From the NCBI RefSeq assembly GCF_000317555.1, contig NC_019745.1:5367449-5431448 (forward strand): a DNA stretch of 64,000 bases, in the 5' to 3' direction. Position numbers and translations under genes: made by a program. Source of the DNA: Gloeocapsa sp. PCC 7428. GTDB lineage: Bacteria > Cyanobacteriota > Cyanobacteriia > Cyanobacteriales > Chroococcidiopsidaceae. The stretch's first letter is position 1. Each line of letters begins with the position of its first letter. Shown here in pieces: positions 1-8,294 of this stretch. Under the pieces are notes generated by a model that saw only the letters and a program-made list of their open reading frames with translations, had not been told where the DNA came from and did not search any database.

Positions 1-360
1 CAACACTAAGACAACACTATTATCTTTGACCAAACACGGTAGCATTTGTCGCAGTAAATTGTTTTGCGTTGTTTTTAAGGCAACAACAATCACATCACAA
101 CATGGCATATCATGCACATTACAGTAGGCGTTCACCTGCGGGAGGCGGAAAGTACCATCTGGAGATTCGATAAATAAACCATGTTTCTTGACGTACTCAT
201 AATCGCTGCGAAGCAAAAAGTGAACGTCAATTCCAGCCTGTTGTAGTCGCGCACCATAGAAGCCACCTAATGCGCCAGTACCAAGAATTGCATAGCTGCG
301 GTTTTCGCTCAGCGATCGCCTAGCCGAAGAATTGAAATTAGAGTCAAATCGTACTTCCAT
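1..360 (-). CDS. 2-dehydropantoate 2-reductase-like protein (5' part only)
   Basis: The gene runs off the left edge; only the first 120 codons are present, starting at an ATG at 360. After about 22 variable residues comes a Rossmann strand and glycine motif (AILGTGALGGFYGARL), then VIVVALKTTQ, the typical PanE/ApbA dinucleotide-binding layout. PanE reduces 2-dehydropantoate to pantoate with NADPH in pantothenate/CoA synthesis; many paralogues act on other 2-ketoacids. It follows the hydrolase gene of the polyketide operon on the same strand after a 153-base gap, so it could be cotranscribed or simply be the next gene. The family is fairly sure; the substrate is not. Confidence 0.8.
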   Translation of the reverse strand, partial: MEVRFDSNFNSSARRSLSENRSYAILGTGALGGFYGARLQQAGIDVHFLLRSDYEYVKKHGLFIESPDGTFRLPQVNAYCNVHDMPCCDVIVVALKTTQNNLLRQMLPCLVKDNSVVLVL

Positions 361-513
361 ATTCAACCCTCACTGAGGATCTTGAGTAAAAACGCAGGAA
401 TATAGCAAAGGTCAGGGTTGAAAATCAGTCAGGGTAATGGTTATTCGTATCTTCAATGTCCTAACTACCCCAAAGAAACTGCTATAGCAGCAATCAAAGA
501 TCAGGGGAAAAGA

Positions 514-1314
514 TTAGTTACGAATTTGTAAACCTGATAGCAAGCGATCGCCCTTGACAAAATGCACGATTTCTGATGCAACTTTCGCGGGTTGTTCGAC
601 GTGCAAATAGTGACCCGCGCCAGGTACAGTGACTAAATGAGAGTTTTCGATTTGCCAGTGTAACATCTTAGATTTGCGCGGCGAGATAATCACGTCATCA
701 TCTCCGGTGAGAATCAAAGTCGGAAGCCGTAAAGCTGACACCGCGCTACTCAGATCGACAGAACTCACGCCCATAAAATCTGAGGCATTGGCTTTTAAGC
801 GAGTATGTTGAAACTCACCTAAAACAAGTTCTTTGAGATTTTCGGGGACTTCAGGCGCAAAGCTTTGCCAAAGAGTTTCGTGATTCCATTGCCCAGTTAT
901 CGCCTGCTGAAGAAAATCAGGATGAAGTTGAATGCGTGCGGATGTTGCCATCAAAACCAACTGCGCAACGCGATCTGGGTAAGCCAGCGCAAATTGCAAT
1001 CCGATCAAGCCGCCCATCGATTGTCCCACGTAACAAATCGGATGCTCAATTCCTAAGCTATCCAAAAAGGCATTGAGGAACTCAGCCACAGCGTCGATCG
1101 AATCAGGGACATACCCATCTGAAGCCCCATGTCCTGGTAAATCAATCGCGACAGGAAAGCATTCTGCCGCATCGAGTTGGGCTAACATGGGTTCCCAATG
1201 ACGACTGCTCCCTCCAGCACCGTGTACTAACAACATTATGCGATCGCCAGAAGACGGTAAGCCCAAAGGCGCATGATAATGAGCTTTGCGATTTGCAACC
1301 TGAATAAAAGACAT
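514..1314 (-). CDS. Alpha/beta-fold hydrolase, last gene of the type II PKS operon
   Basis: A 266-residue alpha/beta hydrolase. The oxyanion-hole motif HGAGG is near residue 31, the nucleophile elbow GQSMGG near residue 97 (Ser), the acidic residue follows LPTLILTGDDD near residue 205, and the catalytic His is in GAGHYLHVEQP near residue 235. There is no signal peptide, so it should be cytosolic. It starts 48 bases after the salicylate synthase gene and is probably cotranscribed. A plausible role is release or hydrolysis of a polyketide or aryl thioester, or editing of a mis-primed ACP. That is inferred from context, because the fold covers many esterases and hydrolases. Confidence 0.85.
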   Translation of the reverse strand: MSFIQVANRKAHYHAPLGLPSSGDRIMLLVHGAGGSSRHWEPMLAQLDAAECFPVAIDLPGHGASDGYVPDSIDAVAEFLNAFLDSLGIEHPICYVGQSMGGLIGLQFALAYPDRVAQLVLMATSARIQLHPDFLQQAITGQWNHETLWQSFAPEVPENLKELVLGEFQHTRLKANASDFMGVSSVDLSSAVSALRLPTLILTGDDDVIISPRKSKMLHWQIENSHLVTVPGAGHYLHVEQPAKVASEIVHFVKGDRLLSGLQIRN

Positions 1315-1362
1315 ACTTGCAATGCGTAAATGGTCATGGGTAATTGGTAATGGAATGACTAA

Positions 1363-2685
1363 TTAAGACTCCATCACCAAATTGGTGAGCATCGTATTCA
1401 TCTTGTTAACTGATTCGACAAATTCATTTTGTGGAACTGATTCAGCAACGATACCTGCACCTGCATTGAGATAAACCGAGTCACCATATTGATAAACCGA
1501 GCGAATTGCGATCGCTAAATCTGCTGTCCCGCTGCTATCGATCCAACCAATACCACCTGCATAAATGCCTCGTGGTTCTTCTTCCAAGCGGTCAATCCAT
1601 GCTAAAGCTTCGTGTTTATTAATTCCAGATACCGTAATTCCAGGAAATAATACTTTCAAGGCATCCCACAGCGTTTTCCCTGGTTTGAGTTGTCCCCCAA
1701 CCCGCGACGATAAATGTTGCACGCAACGATATTGCTTAACTTGCATAAAGTCAAAAATCTGCACAGTTTCGGGCGAACAAACTGTACTAATCTCGCTTTG
1801 TGCTAACCAAACTGAAAGCGCGTGTTCTTTAACTTCTTTAGCATCAATAAATAACTCATCACTCAAGCGCGTATCTTCTTCTGAATTAGAACTACGCGGA
1901 CGCGTCCCAGCTAGCGGATTGGTAACGACAAAACCATCGGTGCTAACTTCCATCAAAATCTCAGGACTAAAGCCCACAGCGCAGACATCTCCCACGTGCA
2001 TACAGTACGATCGCGCCGCGTTATTGCTCTTGGCTCCTAATACATAAGTACCAAGAACGTCCATATTCCCTTTTACCTTCACTGATCGCGAGATAATCGC
2101 TTTATGCAACTCGCCATTTTGAATTGCATCGATTAAAGTTGCAACTTGTTTTTCATATTGTTGATTTTCCGTTGCAGCCACCTTCGGAGGTGTCGGCACG
2201 TATTCTGCTAATTTGCTATCAGCGGATAAGACTTCTAAAACTTTGGCAGGCGATTTAATACTTCTAATGTGTACGCCTTTCGTAGTGATATAAAGTTCAG
2301 TTTCTGGAACCAAAAAGTATAGTAATGGCTGATCGATTGCTTTGGAATACGAATAATAAAAGCGGGCAATATCAAAGCCAACGTAACCATAAGCTGTCCA
2401 GTTTTCTACTGGTAAAGACGCAAAAATCGCCTCGACTTGCTTAAGAGGATCGGTACAACTTTCTGAGTGTTTCTGGCTCATAAATCGGCTAGATACAGCT
2501 TCAGCGCTGACTGAAACCTCAGCTAAAGCATTGCCCGCAATCCGTACCTCGCTTTCGCTTTCGTACATCACATATTCAGAAAAAATCCCTGTTTGCAATA
2601 AAGTTTGCAAAACAACGAGTGGATCTTTCTGACCTGGAACAAACATTTCGTGATAGGTTAAAAAATCAGTTGCTAGCTGGTACAT
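1363..2685 (-). CDS. Salicylate synthase-like chorismate-utilising enzyme (MbtI/Irp9 type)
   Basis: This 440-residue protein has the chorismate-binding (TrpE/MenF) fold at single-domain salicylate synthase length. Visible motifs are the general-base lysine in HKAIISR (K195), VGFSPEI (237-243), NPLAGTRPR (256-264), EVKEHALSV (284-292), SGINK (353-357), PRGIYAGGIGW (371-381) and the Mg-site glutamate in GAGIVAES (408-415). Salicylate synthases convert chorismate through isochorismate to salicylate and pyruvate without a separate lyase, and no lyase gene is nearby. An AAGGAG ribosome site lies 8 bases before the ATG. Isochorismate synthase or an aminodeoxychorismate-type enzyme is possible, but the adjacent aryl-CoA ligase fits salicylate. 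It probably supplies the polyketide starter, or less likely a siderophore. Confidence 0.85.
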   Translation of the reverse strand: MYQLATDFLTYHEMFVPGQKDPLVVLQTLLQTGIFSEYVMYESESEVRIAGNALAEVSVSAEAVSSRFMSQKHSESCTDPLKQVEAIFASLPVENWTAYGYVGFDIARFYYSYSKAIDQPLLYFLVPETELYITTKGVHIRSIKSPAKVLEVLSADSKLAEYVPTPPKVAATENQQYEKQVATLIDAIQNGELHKAIISRSVKVKGNMDVLGTYVLGAKSNNAARSYCMHVGDVCAVGFSPEILMEVSTDGFVVTNPLAGTRPRSSNSEEDTRLSDELFIDAKEVKEHALSVWLAQSEISTVCSPETVQIFDFMQVKQYRCVQHLSSRVGGQLKPGKTLWDALKVLFPGITVSGINKHEALAWIDRLEEEPRGIYAGGIGWIDSSGTADLAIAIRSVYQYGDSVYLNAGAGIVAESVPQNEFVESVNKMNTMLTNLVMES

Positions 2686-2718
2686 TGATATGGCTCCTTC
2701 GGGTGGTTGCGGTAAGAA

Positions 2719-3201
2719 TTAAACAGCGTTTGTTGTCAGAGACTTTACAGACCAAGCTTCAACTCTTTCTTTAATTGCTCGCATTTGAACGCGGGTATTG
2801 CGGTTGAGAAAGGATTCCATTTGCTCGGTTGTCCACTTGCAATCGTCATGGATTTCAAATTTTTGCATCCAAGTCATCACCACACCCACGCCTTGCGGTA
2901 ACTCTTCATACGTCCAATGGATTTTCATGTCCTTGAACGGAAAAGCTTTTTCGACACGTTCAGCGGTAGCTTGTTTACCAGGCTTGTCAATGAGTCGGCG
3001 CGAAACCCAAGTCCGCGAAGGGCGATCGCCTTCAGGATAAGTCGTCAAGCTAAACAAAACTTCGTTACCATTACGCTCTAGCACTTCGGCTTTTTCGTAC
3101 TCAGTAAATAATTGCGGCCAAAGTTCAATATCGTTTGTCAAGTCAAAAACAGTATCAAAATCTCGCAGAATAACAATATTGTTTTCGGTATAACCTGTCA
3201 T
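2719..3201 (-). CDS. Polyketide aromatase/cyclase, SRPBCC fold (TcmN/ZhuI-like)
   Basis: A 160-residue single-domain START/SRPBCC protein, the size of monodomain aromatase/cyclases of type II PKS systems. It shows the early segment VFDLTNDIELWPQLF (about residues 18-32), the conserved TWVSRR near residue 64 and the late helix that closes the ligand pocket (RNTRVQMRAIKERVEAW). Family members fold the nascent poly-beta-ketone and aromatise its first ring. An AAGGAG site sits 7 bases before the ATG. It lies between the PF04199-type cyclase and salicylate synthase genes, supporting a direct role on a chain made by the KS pair. A ubiquinone-binding (Coq10-like) protein shares the fold but would not be expected here. 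Confidence 0.85.
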   Translation of the reverse strand: MTGYTENNIVILRDFDTVFDLTNDIELWPQLFTEYEKAEVLERNGNEVLFSLTTYPEGDRPSRTWVSRRLIDKPGKQATAERVEKAFPFKDMKIHWTYEELPQGVGVVMTWMQKFEIHDDCKWTTEQMESFLNRNTRVQMRAIKERVEAWSVKSLTTNAV

Positions 3202-3262
3202 ATTTGTACTCCTTGAAGCTATAAACTACTGTTGTGAAGTCGTTGAATAGTTAATTCAAAAC

Positions 3263-4057
3263 TCAAAACTCATTAACTATCCCTACTGCGCGTACCCAAC
3301 TTGCATCTAAACCTTTAACACGCAAGGGAAAACAAGCGACTTGAAACCCTGTGTCGGGTAGCTGATCGAGATTGGCAAGACGTTCGATTTGAATATATTC
3401 GCGTTCGCGTCCGTAGAAGTGTGCGGGCCAAAGATAACTGCGATCGCCTGTCCGCCAAAAGTCTTCTAGCATTGTGACAAATGGACGGTCAAAACCATAA
3501 GTGTCAATGCCAATAACTTTAATTCCCTGTTCTACTAACCACTCGGTAGCTTCGCGACTCATCCCTGGTGCATGGGAAAAATACTCGCGCTTGCCCCAGA
3601 GTTTATCGGTTCCTGTCCAAATCAGAACAATATCAAACGGCTTGAGTTGATGTTGCGTTGCGTCTAGGGCAGTTTTGATATCTGCAATGGTAATAAAGTC
3701 TTGCGGCTGTTTGTGGCGTAAGTCGAGGCGTACTCCGTCACTATAGAACCACTCTAACGGTAGCTGATCGACCGAACGTGCTGGCGAACCTTCACAATCT
3801 GAACCGTAATGAATTGGTGCGTCAATGTGCGTTCCCATGTGTGTGGGTAAGGTGACAGTATCTAAAGTAATAAACGCACCATTAGGAAAATCTTCCGGTT
3901 CGAGACGGCGAGAATCAGATTTCGCAGCGTTCCGCGTTGCCACTTCCGCACAAAAATGCTTAGCACCATCGATATGATCGAGTCGCTCGACGCGAATTTC
4001 CATCGGTTCTGACGCCGAGTTTTCGACCAATACGCTCAAATCAACCAGCCGCCGCAC
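3263..4057 (-). CDS. Putative metal-dependent cyclase (PF04199, kynurenine formamidase-like)
   Basis: About 264 residues, with the family metal motif HMGTHIDAPIHYG near residue 92 and the later VIGIDTYGFDRP block. PF04199 contains kynurenine formamidase and hydrolases, and also second-ring cyclases of type II PKS clusters (DpsY-type), the likeliest role here. The start is decided by the ribosome site: AAGGAGG at 4064-4070 touches a TTG at 4063 but stands 6 bases before the GTG at 4057, so GTG is preferred. It overlaps the carboxymuconolactone-decarboxylase-like gene by 17 bases, indicating translational coupling. Isatin hydrolase or formamidase activity is the alternative, with no supporting context. 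Confidence 0.8.
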   Translation of the reverse strand: MRRLVDLSVLVENSASEPMEIRVERLDHIDGAKHFCAEVATRNAAKSDSRRLEPEDFPNGAFITLDTVTLPTHMGTHIDAPIHYGSDCEGSPARSVDQLPLEWFYSDGVRLDLRHKQPQDFITIADIKTALDATQHQLKPFDIVLIWTGTDKLWGKREYFSHAPGMSREATEWLVEQGIKVIGIDTYGFDRPFVTMLEDFWRTGDRSYLWPAHFYGREREYIQIERLANLDQLPDTGFQVACFPLRVKGLDASWVRAVGIVNEF

Positions 4058-4370
4058 CTGCAACCTCCTTCTTATCGGCTGTCATTGCGATCGTCTCCAT
4101 CGCCTGATCCAACGCCATATTGACATCGGTAATGCCCACAATCGGTAATGCTAAAAGAATCGCGGCGATCACTTCTTCTTTAGTTGCACCAGCTGCCATA
4201 GCGCGCTCTACATGAGTATTAATGCCTCGTAAACCCCGATGCGCGCTGAAGATACCGATAATAATTAATTCATTGACCTTTTCATCAAGCGGAGAATACT
4301 GCTTCACCGACTTTGCCAGATCGAAGAAACTCTGGGCAACATCCGGTGCTTCTTGCATCATGTTCTTCAT
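4041..4370 (-). CDS. Carboxymuconolactone decarboxylase (CMD/AhpD-fold) family protein
   Basis: A small all-helical protein of 109 residues. The start ATG at 4370 is preferred over an upstream in-frame TTG at 4388, because an AAGGAG inside the end of the cupin gene stands 9 bases before the ATG. The core HRGLRGINTHVERAMAAGATK corresponds to the CMD helix pair, but the AhpD-type CxxC redox motif is absent (GINTH instead). Without the cysteines a peroxidase role is unlikely, and a decarboxylase, hydrolase or scaffold role on an aromatic intermediate is more plausible. It begins one base after the cupin stop codon and overlaps the cyclase gene, so it is firmly inside the operon. The exact reaction is unknown. 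Confidence 0.75.
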   Translation of the reverse strand: MKNMMQEAPDVAQSFFDLAKSVKQYSPLDEKVNELIIIGIFSAHRGLRGINTHVERAMAAGATKEEVIAAILLALPIVGITDVNMALDQAMETIAMTADKKEVAGAAAG

Positions 4371-4371
4371 T

Positions 4372-4770
4372 TTAATGTTCTCCTTCAAGAATAATGTGTC
4401 CGTCTTTGGGGGAAGGTGCTAAAGGGGCTGAGGCGAAAACAACGCGAATTTCTTCATTGCCAACATTGACAATCGAATGCGCTGCACCTTGGGGAGTCAG
4501 CACCGCTTGTCCAGCTTGAAACGGAACAACACCCACATCTGCAATTTCGATTTCGCCTTGCCCTTGCAATACGTAAAAGCACTCTTCGCCATGCGGATGC
4601 GCGTGACATAATACTCTGCCACCCACTGGTACGGTTGCTGTCCCCATAATCAACTTGGTAGACTGTACGCTGGTAGGAGAAATCAACACATGAATCTCGC
4701 CACCTCGGTCATCAATCGTCGGAACGTCACTCGGTCCCATTACCAAGCGTCTTTTTTGCTGCGTTACCAT
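4372..4770 (-). CDS. Small cupin protein, possible polyketide cyclase
   Basis: A 132-residue single-cupin protein. Cupin motif 1 is visible as HAHPHGEECFYVLQGQGEIE (about residues 56-75), with three histidines and a glutamate as metal ligands, and motif 2 as PQGAAHSIVNVG near residue 98. The metal site therefore looks intact. Single-domain zinc cupins such as RemF act as cyclases in aromatic type II pathways, and other cupins are dioxygenases; either fits. An AAAGGA site precedes the ATG, and the gene follows the ligase gene after 15 bases. The family call is safe. The catalytic role is inferred from the operon. Confidence 0.75.
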   Translation of the reverse strand: MVTQQKRRLVMGPSDVPTIDDRGGEIHVLISPTSVQSTKLIMGTATVPVGGRVLCHAHPHGEECFYVLQGQGEIEIADVGVVPFQAGQAVLTPQGAAHSIVNVGNEEIRVVFASAPLAPSPKDGHIILEGEH

Positions 4771-4785
4771 TAAAGTTATCCTTTG

Positions 4786-6333
4786 TTATTGAACCAGTTG
4801 ACTGGCTTTGAGTAATGCTTTACGGTGAATTTTTCCCGTTGAGGTACGCGGTAAGCGTTCTAAAAATTGAATTTTTTTCGGAGCTTTAAATCGCGGTAGT
4901 TGCATTTTGGCAAATCTGCGAATACTCTCTTCTAGTTCAACCGACTCGGAGAAACCAGCTTTGAGGCTGATGTACGCCACAACTTGTGTTAAATTTTCAC
5001 CACTTTCTGATTCCGGTACGACTGCAACATCAAGTACACTTTCGTGTTGCAGCAACACATCTTCGATTTCAAACGGCGACACCCATTGTCCGTTAACCTT
5101 AAACAGGTCGTCTTTGCGTCCCATAAACCAGAAATAGCCATCTGCGTCACAAAGATATTTATCTCCGGTACGCATTGTATTACCGTGGATGACTTGGCGC
5201 GTTTCTTGGTGACGGTTCCAATACCGCAGCATTAAACTGTCGCCACCTACTTGCAAATTACCAATTTCACCAGTAGGCATTGATACGCCATTTTCATCAA
5301 TGATGCGGACATCGTAACCAACAACAGGTTTACCCGAACTACCAGGACGACACTCGCCTAAACGATTGGAAAGAAAGATGTGTAAAAACTCAGTTGTGCC
5401 AATACCTTCGCAAATTTCTATACCGTAGGTACTACGCCACCTTTGCCAAATGCTTTTTGGTAGTTGCTCTGCTGCCGATACGCATAAGCGCAATGTGGAA
5501 GCATCTAAAGGAGCAATATCTTGCACTGCCAGAATACTAGCATAGGTAGCAGGAATTGCAAACAAAATTGTCGGTCGATGGCGATGAATATCGGCAATAA
5601 TGTCAAACGCATTATTTGCATCTGACAAAATCGATGCTGCGCCAACCGCCATCGGCATATATAAAGTGTTGCCTAAACCGTAGGCAAACGGCATCTTAGC
5701 GATCGAATACGTGATGTCGTCTTGATGCAAACCAAGCGTTGCTTTACCGTACTGTTCTGCACAGAAGACCATACTACGATGAAGATGAATCGCGCCCTTG
5801 GGTCTACCTGTACTACCGGAAGTATAAAGCCAAAACGCTGGTTCGTCGGGGGATGTTTGTGCGGGTGGTAGTTCTTGAGAAAATGAGCTTGCAAGTGTCC
5901 TAAAGGAGTTCTCTCCATCAGTGAGGAGGATATTCCGTAAGAACGGAGATTGAATTGGCGAAAGTTTGTCTTGCCACTCTTGAGTTGTGAGTAAGATTTT
6001 AGCGCGGCAATCTTGCAAAATGTACTCAATATCATCAAGGTTACACGCCGTATTAATTGGTACTGGAACAGCACCTAACCAAATCGCCCCCCAAAAGGCA
6101 AAGACAAAATCTGGACTATCAGGTAAGAGAATCGCGAATCGATTTTCGCGTTCTAAACCTAACTCGGCAAGTAATCCAGCAGCAGCACAAATTTCGTTAC
6201 TGACTTTGCGATACGTGTATGTGTCGTCCTGATGATACAAAGCAATTCGTTCGCCATAGCCTTTATGCAAATTACCTTTGATAAAGTAGGCTGCAACATT
6301 GAAAATATCAGGTAATTGTTCGTACTGATTCAT
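4786..6333 (-). CDS. Aryl-CoA ligase, benzoate-CoA ligase family; predicted salicyl-activating enzyme
   Basis: A 515-residue ANL-superfamily enzyme. The N-terminus (NVAAYFIKGNLHKGYGERIA) resembles benzoate/4-hydroxybenzoate-CoA ligases. The AMP-binding loop LYTSGSTGRPKG is at 169-180, the hinge region contains RTGD and GRKDDLFKVNGQWVSP near residues 395-420, and the catalytic lysine is in TSTGKIHRK (K501). It would adenylate an aryl acid and pass it to CoA, or directly to the ACP pantetheine as benzoate:ACP ligase EncN does for enterocin. With salicylate synthase in the operon, salicylate is the expected acid. Its ATG overlaps the holo-ACP synthase stop as ATGA. Substrate choice is inferred, not read from pocket residues. 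Confidence 0.85.
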   Translation of the reverse strand: MNQYEQLPDIFNVAAYFIKGNLHKGYGERIALYHQDDTYTYRKVSNEICAAAGLLAELGLERENRFAILLPDSPDFVFAFWGAIWLGAVPVPINTACNLDDIEYILQDCRAKILLTTQEWQDKLSPIQSPFLRNILLTDGENSFRTLASSFSQELPPAQTSPDEPAFWLYTSGSTGRPKGAIHLHRSMVFCAEQYGKATLGLHQDDITYSIAKMPFAYGLGNTLYMPMAVGAASILSDANNAFDIIADIHRHRPTILFAIPATYASILAVQDIAPLDASTLRLCVSAAEQLPKSIWQRWRSTYGIEICEGIGTTEFLHIFLSNRLGECRPGSSGKPVVGYDVRIIDENGVSMPTGEIGNLQVGGDSLMLRYWNRHQETRQVIHGNTMRTGDKYLCDADGYFWFMGRKDDLFKVNGQWVSPFEIEDVLLQHESVLDVAVVPESESGENLTQVVAYISLKAGFSESVELEESIRRFAKMQLPRFKAPKKIQFLERLPRTSTGKIHRKALLKASQLVQ

Positions 6334-6779
6334 ACGTGTTCGCCCTTAGAAAGAACGTGAACCATCACATAGTCATCCCAGTAGCACCAAGTTGCTAGCC
6401 ATGCTTTCACTCCACACTGCAATGCTTTTTGTTTTGCTGCGCCGCGTAGCTTGATTGTTAATTCTGACTGAGAGATTATCGATTCAATCTCGTTCCAGTT
6501 GATATCAACTAATCCAGTTCCTAGGGCTTTGCCTACAGCTTCTTTAGCGGCAAAACATACGGCGTAATACCGATTAGGATAAGGTGCAGATTGGCACTGT
6601 TCGATTTCGCGAGGAGTAAACAGCAGAGTCAGCGTTTCACTGTTGTAGCGACTGACGAGCGAGGCAATTTTGCTAACGGGTGCGATATCAATTCCGATAC
6701 CTTTAATTTCGGCAAGTTGTCTTGGTTGGGCAATTTGTAGATACATGAAACCTTGTATTCCTTTTCCCGTGGGCATCAT
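6330..6779 (-). CDS. Holo-[acyl-carrier-protein] synthase (AcpS-type phosphopantetheinyl transferase)
   Basis: A 149-residue AcpS-family protein. The Mg/CoA motifs GIGIDIAPVSKI (about 26-37) and CFAAKEAVGKALGTGL (about 75-90) are both intact. It transfers 4'-phosphopantetheine from CoA to the serine of an acyl carrier protein. Its ATG overlaps the ACP stop codon (ATGA, 6776-6779) and its own stop overlaps the ligase ATG in the same way. ACP, its activating enzyme and the starter ligase are thus translationally linked. Cyanobacteria typically rely on one broad Sfp-type transferase, so a pathway-specific AcpS beside the ACP suggests this ACP needs its own enzyme. Confidence 0.9.
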   Translation of the reverse strand: MMPTGKGIQGFMYLQIAQPRQLAEIKGIGIDIAPVSKIASLVSRYNSETLTLLFTPREIEQCQSAPYPNRYYAVCFAAKEAVGKALGTGLVDINWNEIESIISQSELTIKLRGAAKQKALQCGVKAWLATWCYWDDYVMVHVLSKGEHV

Positions 6780-7033
6780 GTCGCCGTAGCCGTAGCCGCG
6801 ATCGCGCTGTTAACCATCTCGCAAACATCTTTTAATGTCATGTCCTTGCGGGATTCTAGTTTGACATTGACACCAAAGCGGCGTTTGAGTCCAAGGGAAA
6901 TATCGACGGTTTCTGTTGAGTCGAGTTGCAAGTCTTTGCGCAGCAGTGCTGTTTCTGTAATCTCTTGTTCGGGAATTCCTAAATCAACTAAGATGTCTTT
7001 TAGCGCATCCATGACCATAGGTAGATACCTCAA
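6776..7033 (-). CDS. Discrete acyl carrier protein of the type II PKS
   Basis: An 85-residue acyl carrier protein. The phosphopantetheine attachment serine is S39 in the motif LQLDSTETVDI, where fatty-acid ACPs have the DSLDTVE-type sequence. The rest shows the four-helix ACP pattern, with a basic stretch LKRRFGVNVKLESRKD after helix II and a short Ala/Thr tail. It tethers the growing polyketide for the KS-alpha/KS-beta pair. It is separate from any fatty-acid operon, since no fab gene is adjacent. It follows the KS-beta gene by 52 bases and overlaps the AcpS gene by 4 bases. Confidence 0.92.
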   Translation of the reverse strand: MRYLPMVMDALKDILVDLGIPEQEITETALLRKDLQLDSTETVDISLGLKRRFGVNVKLESRKDMTLKDVCEMVNSAIAATATAT

Positions 7034-7085
7034 TCAAAAACGTAACTTTAGTGGTAATTGGTAATTGCTGCCATGCGCGATCGCG

Positions 7086-8294
7086 TCACTTAGCAATCAC
7101 AAACGATGCATTCACTCCCTCGCGGGCGCGGGAATTGACGAGTGCGTGGCGTACCGGATGATTTTGTGGTTGCGTCACAAAGTTGAGCCGACAGTCTGCA
7201 TCTGGCTCGGTTTGGCTCATTGTTGGTAATTGTTCGGTTTCCATTGCTAAGAGGCTGCAAGCGACCTCAGTAACGCAACTTGCACCATAAAGATGACCGT
7301 AAAGTGCTTTCGGAACAGAAACCGCAACCTTTGGCGCTTGGGCAAAAACTGTAGAAATGGCTTCGCCTTCGATGCGATCGCTTTGTTGCGTTCCGCAGCC
7401 TTCGGCTAAAACAACATCAATATCTGTGGGTTGAATTTGTGCAGATTGAATCGCACGTGTCATGCAGCGCTCAAAGTGAATGCCGCTTGTAGGATCGGTA
7501 TCCGTCGTCATGCAACCTGAGACGACTTTACCGTAAATCTTCGCACCTCGATTACGGGCGTGTTCTTCAGACTCTAGCACTAAAACGGTACTTCCTTCAC
7601 CTAATACTAAGCCTGTACGATTGCGGTCGAAGGGTAAATAAGCTTTTTCTGGATCAGTCGCGGCGCTGACTTCTCCGGTTTCGTAGTAACACGTCATCCC
7701 AAACCGCGTGATCGGTGCTTCTGAACCGCCAGCGATCACAACATCGTTAAATCCTTCTTGAATTGACTTGATACCAAAGTACAGTCCACTTGCACCACTG
7801 GCGCGATCGCAAACAAAACTCTTACTATACCCGCGAATTCCATAGCGAATCGTCACATATCCTTGGGCAGCTGTCGGAAACCACGCGGTTGCTTGCCAAG
7901 GATTGACCATCGTTGCGCCGTCGTTATACAGTTCGTAAAATCCGCGTTCGCAGATATCCCAACCGCCTGCATTGTTACCAAACCAAACGCCAACGCGATA
8001 CGAATCTTCTTGAGTTAAATCAAGTGTGGCATCTTGCAGCGCTAATTCGGTTGCCGCTAAAGCGTAGTGCGTAAATCGATCTGTTTTAACAATAAAGCGG
8101 CGCGGGATATAATCGGCTGGTTCAAACTCGGCAATCTCACCCGCAACTTTAGTTGGAAAGTCTGTCGAATCAAAGCGGCTAATCTCGCGAATTGCCGACT
8201 TACCTGTACTAATATTGTGCCAAAATTCATCTTTACCAATACCAGCAGGGTTGATAATACCAATACCAGTAATTACTACATCGTGTTTACTCAC
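7086..8294 (-). CDS. KS-beta / chain-length factor-like ketosynthase
   Basis: A 402-residue thiolase-fold protein related to KS-alpha but lacking catalytic residues. The active-site cysteine region reads FVCDRASGASG (160-170); by alignment the nucleophile position holds Ser (about 166) rather than Cys. The first catalytic His is replaced by Glu (AEGCGT, E298), while Lys329 and His334 (PKALYGH) remain. This is the signature of a chain-length factor that pairs with KS-alpha and sets chain length, although classic CLFs usually carry Gln at the Cys position. The GTG start overlaps the end of the KS-alpha gene by 8 bases and uses an AGGAG inside it, giving the head-to-tail coupling seen in actinomycete type II PKSs. 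Confidence 0.88.
   Translation of the reverse strand: MSKHDVVITGIGIINPAGIGKDEFWHNISTGKSAIREISRFDSTDFPTKVAGEIAEFEPADYIPRRFIVKTDRFTHYALAATELALQDATLDLTQEDSYRVGVWFGNNAGGWDICERGFYELYNDGATMVNPWQATAWFPTAAQGYVTIRYGIRGYSKSFVCDRASGASGLYFGIKSIQEGFNDVVIAGGSEAPITRFGMTCYYETGEVSAATDPEKAYLPFDRNRTGLVLGEGSTVLVLESEEHARNRGAKIYGKVVSGCMTTDTDPTSGIHFERCMTRAIQSAQIQPTDIDVVLAEGCGTQQSDRIEGEAISTVFAQAPKVAVSVPKALYGHLYGASCVTEVACSLLAMETEQLPTMSQTEPDADCRLNFVTQPQNHPVRHALVNSRAREGVNASFVIAK

Noticed and set aside
1565..2047. Plus-strand open frame of 160 codons inside the salicylate synthase gene
   Set aside because: It lies wholly within a well-supported gene on the other strand and has low-complexity Ser/Thr/Leu content.
5673..6074. 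Second minus-strand frame within the aryl-CoA ligase gene
   Set aside because: It overlaps the ligase in another frame and its translation has no domain; the ligase frame has all expected motifs.
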